From: Tuctoria greenei
Taxonomy: Eukaryota; Streptophyta; Magnoliopsida; Poales; Poaceae
Reading direction: 5' to 3'
NCBI GenBank assembly: GCA_036927565.1
Contig: JAYESD010000001.1
Span: 271,881,560 to 271,945,559 of the forward strand
DNA: 64,000 nt
Translations under genes and position numbers: made by a program
In this document: in pieces, positions 63,506 through 64,000 of the stretch
Layout of the letters: each line of letters opens with the position of its first letter
How positions within the stretch are numbered: the first letter of the stretch is position 1
The notes under the pieces: generated by a model
The model's database searches: none
Seen by the model: only the letters and a program-made list of their open reading frames with translations
What the model was told of the DNA's origin: nothing

Positions 63506-64000
63506 TTAGATCACCCATTACCATACCATATTGACCAGTTCACATTAACCAAAATATCATTAATGCATAATTAAATTGAGTGGTATAGTTGCTTTCCATC
63601 CCAGTTGATTAAGCGAAGCAAAAGGTAAAAATCCCATCCCGACTCTCTACCATATGTCCCAGGTGACAAGGGTGGTTAAACAATGATAGTAAACTTCCTA
63701 CTATAGGATTCCCATCAAATTGACACAAGCATGCAATTTCGCAAACAAAACATTTATTTTAAAAACAGGATCAATATGCTTCAAGGACACTTGCCTTGCT
63801 CTTGCTGTTGATTAGGGTCAAAGCCTTCAAACTCATGGTGCTGAAGATCCTCCGCGGCACTCTCTAGCGCAAATCCGTCTAATCCACACAATAAACATAC
63901 AAGACAAGAAACACAAACAAAGAGTGCACAAATATTACTCAATATGTCATGACATGCATGATTAATGCAAATGCAAGGTAGAACTTGTTAATTGATTGCT
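63506..64000 (-). repeat. Tekay-X LTR, right fragment
   Basis: It continues the Tekay LTR in minus orientation from TTAGATCACCCATTACCATA to the window edge (GGTAGAACTTGTT). Relative to the 50079 LTR, about 255 bp between AAGGGCCC and this point are missing. Confidence 0.88.

Overview
The window is plant DNA, most likely from a grass with a large, repeat-rich genome. The evidence is that almost every base belongs to plant-type LTR retrotransposons: Ty3/gypsy Tekay (chromovirus) and Tat lineages, and one Ty1/copia element of SIRE/Maximus type. Short TSDs, tRNA-iMet primer sites and chromodomain integrases are all visible. No host gene, tRNA, rRNA or CRISPR was found. A panicoid grass is a guess from family flavour only. 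I see no new defence-type or metabolic system; the interest is in nested insertion, recombinant elements and odd LTR architecture.

Left block (1-23617, almost all minus strand). Positions 1-3198 hold a broken Tekay-like gag-pol running off the left edge. It is preceded (to its right) by an intron-like AT-rich leader, a coiled-coil ORF and a Tat-type gag start with primer-binding site. These abut a Tat LTR (4028-7619), which is split by a 2.7-kb solo LTR (4167-6897). That same Tat LTR is also the 3' LTR of a second Tat element ('Tat#1'): internal region 7620-10502 plus 20889-22782, 5' LTR 22783-23617. Tat#1 has lost its integrase. Its protease is split by a complete copia element (10503-20888) with 1.9-kb LTRs and a perfect 5-bp TSD (GAGGT).

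Right block (23731-64000): a six-level Russian doll. A Tat LTR fragment (Tat#3, +) is entered by Tat#2 (+, 24183-27158 visible). Tat#2 is entered in its protease by Tat#4 (-, from 27159). Tat#4 is entered by a Tekay element, 'Tekay-X' (-, LTR from 30884). The Tekay-X LTR is entered by Tat#5 (-, 31820-63505). Tat#5 is entered between gag and protease by a 21-kb Tekay complex (39528-60595). The complex has a plus-strand half (three LTR copies and two deleted internal regions) and a minus-strand half ('Tekay-M', 50079-60595) that keeps both LTRs, PBS, PPT and nearly all of gag-pol. The Tekay-X LTR resumes at 63506 and leaves the window.

How the pieces work together: each family would be copied by its own Gag, protease, reverse transcriptase/RNase H and integrase, but every copy here carries stops, frameshifts or deleted domains, so none looks autonomous. 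Tat#4 and Tat#5 also carry a plus-strand (antisense) ORF between pol and the 3' LTR, with a TATA-like box in front. The LTRs contain dense short-motif arrays: CACGTG-containing units in Tat, GGACTAGTCC-like palindromes in Tekay, and CCGGAGCT-like units in copia.
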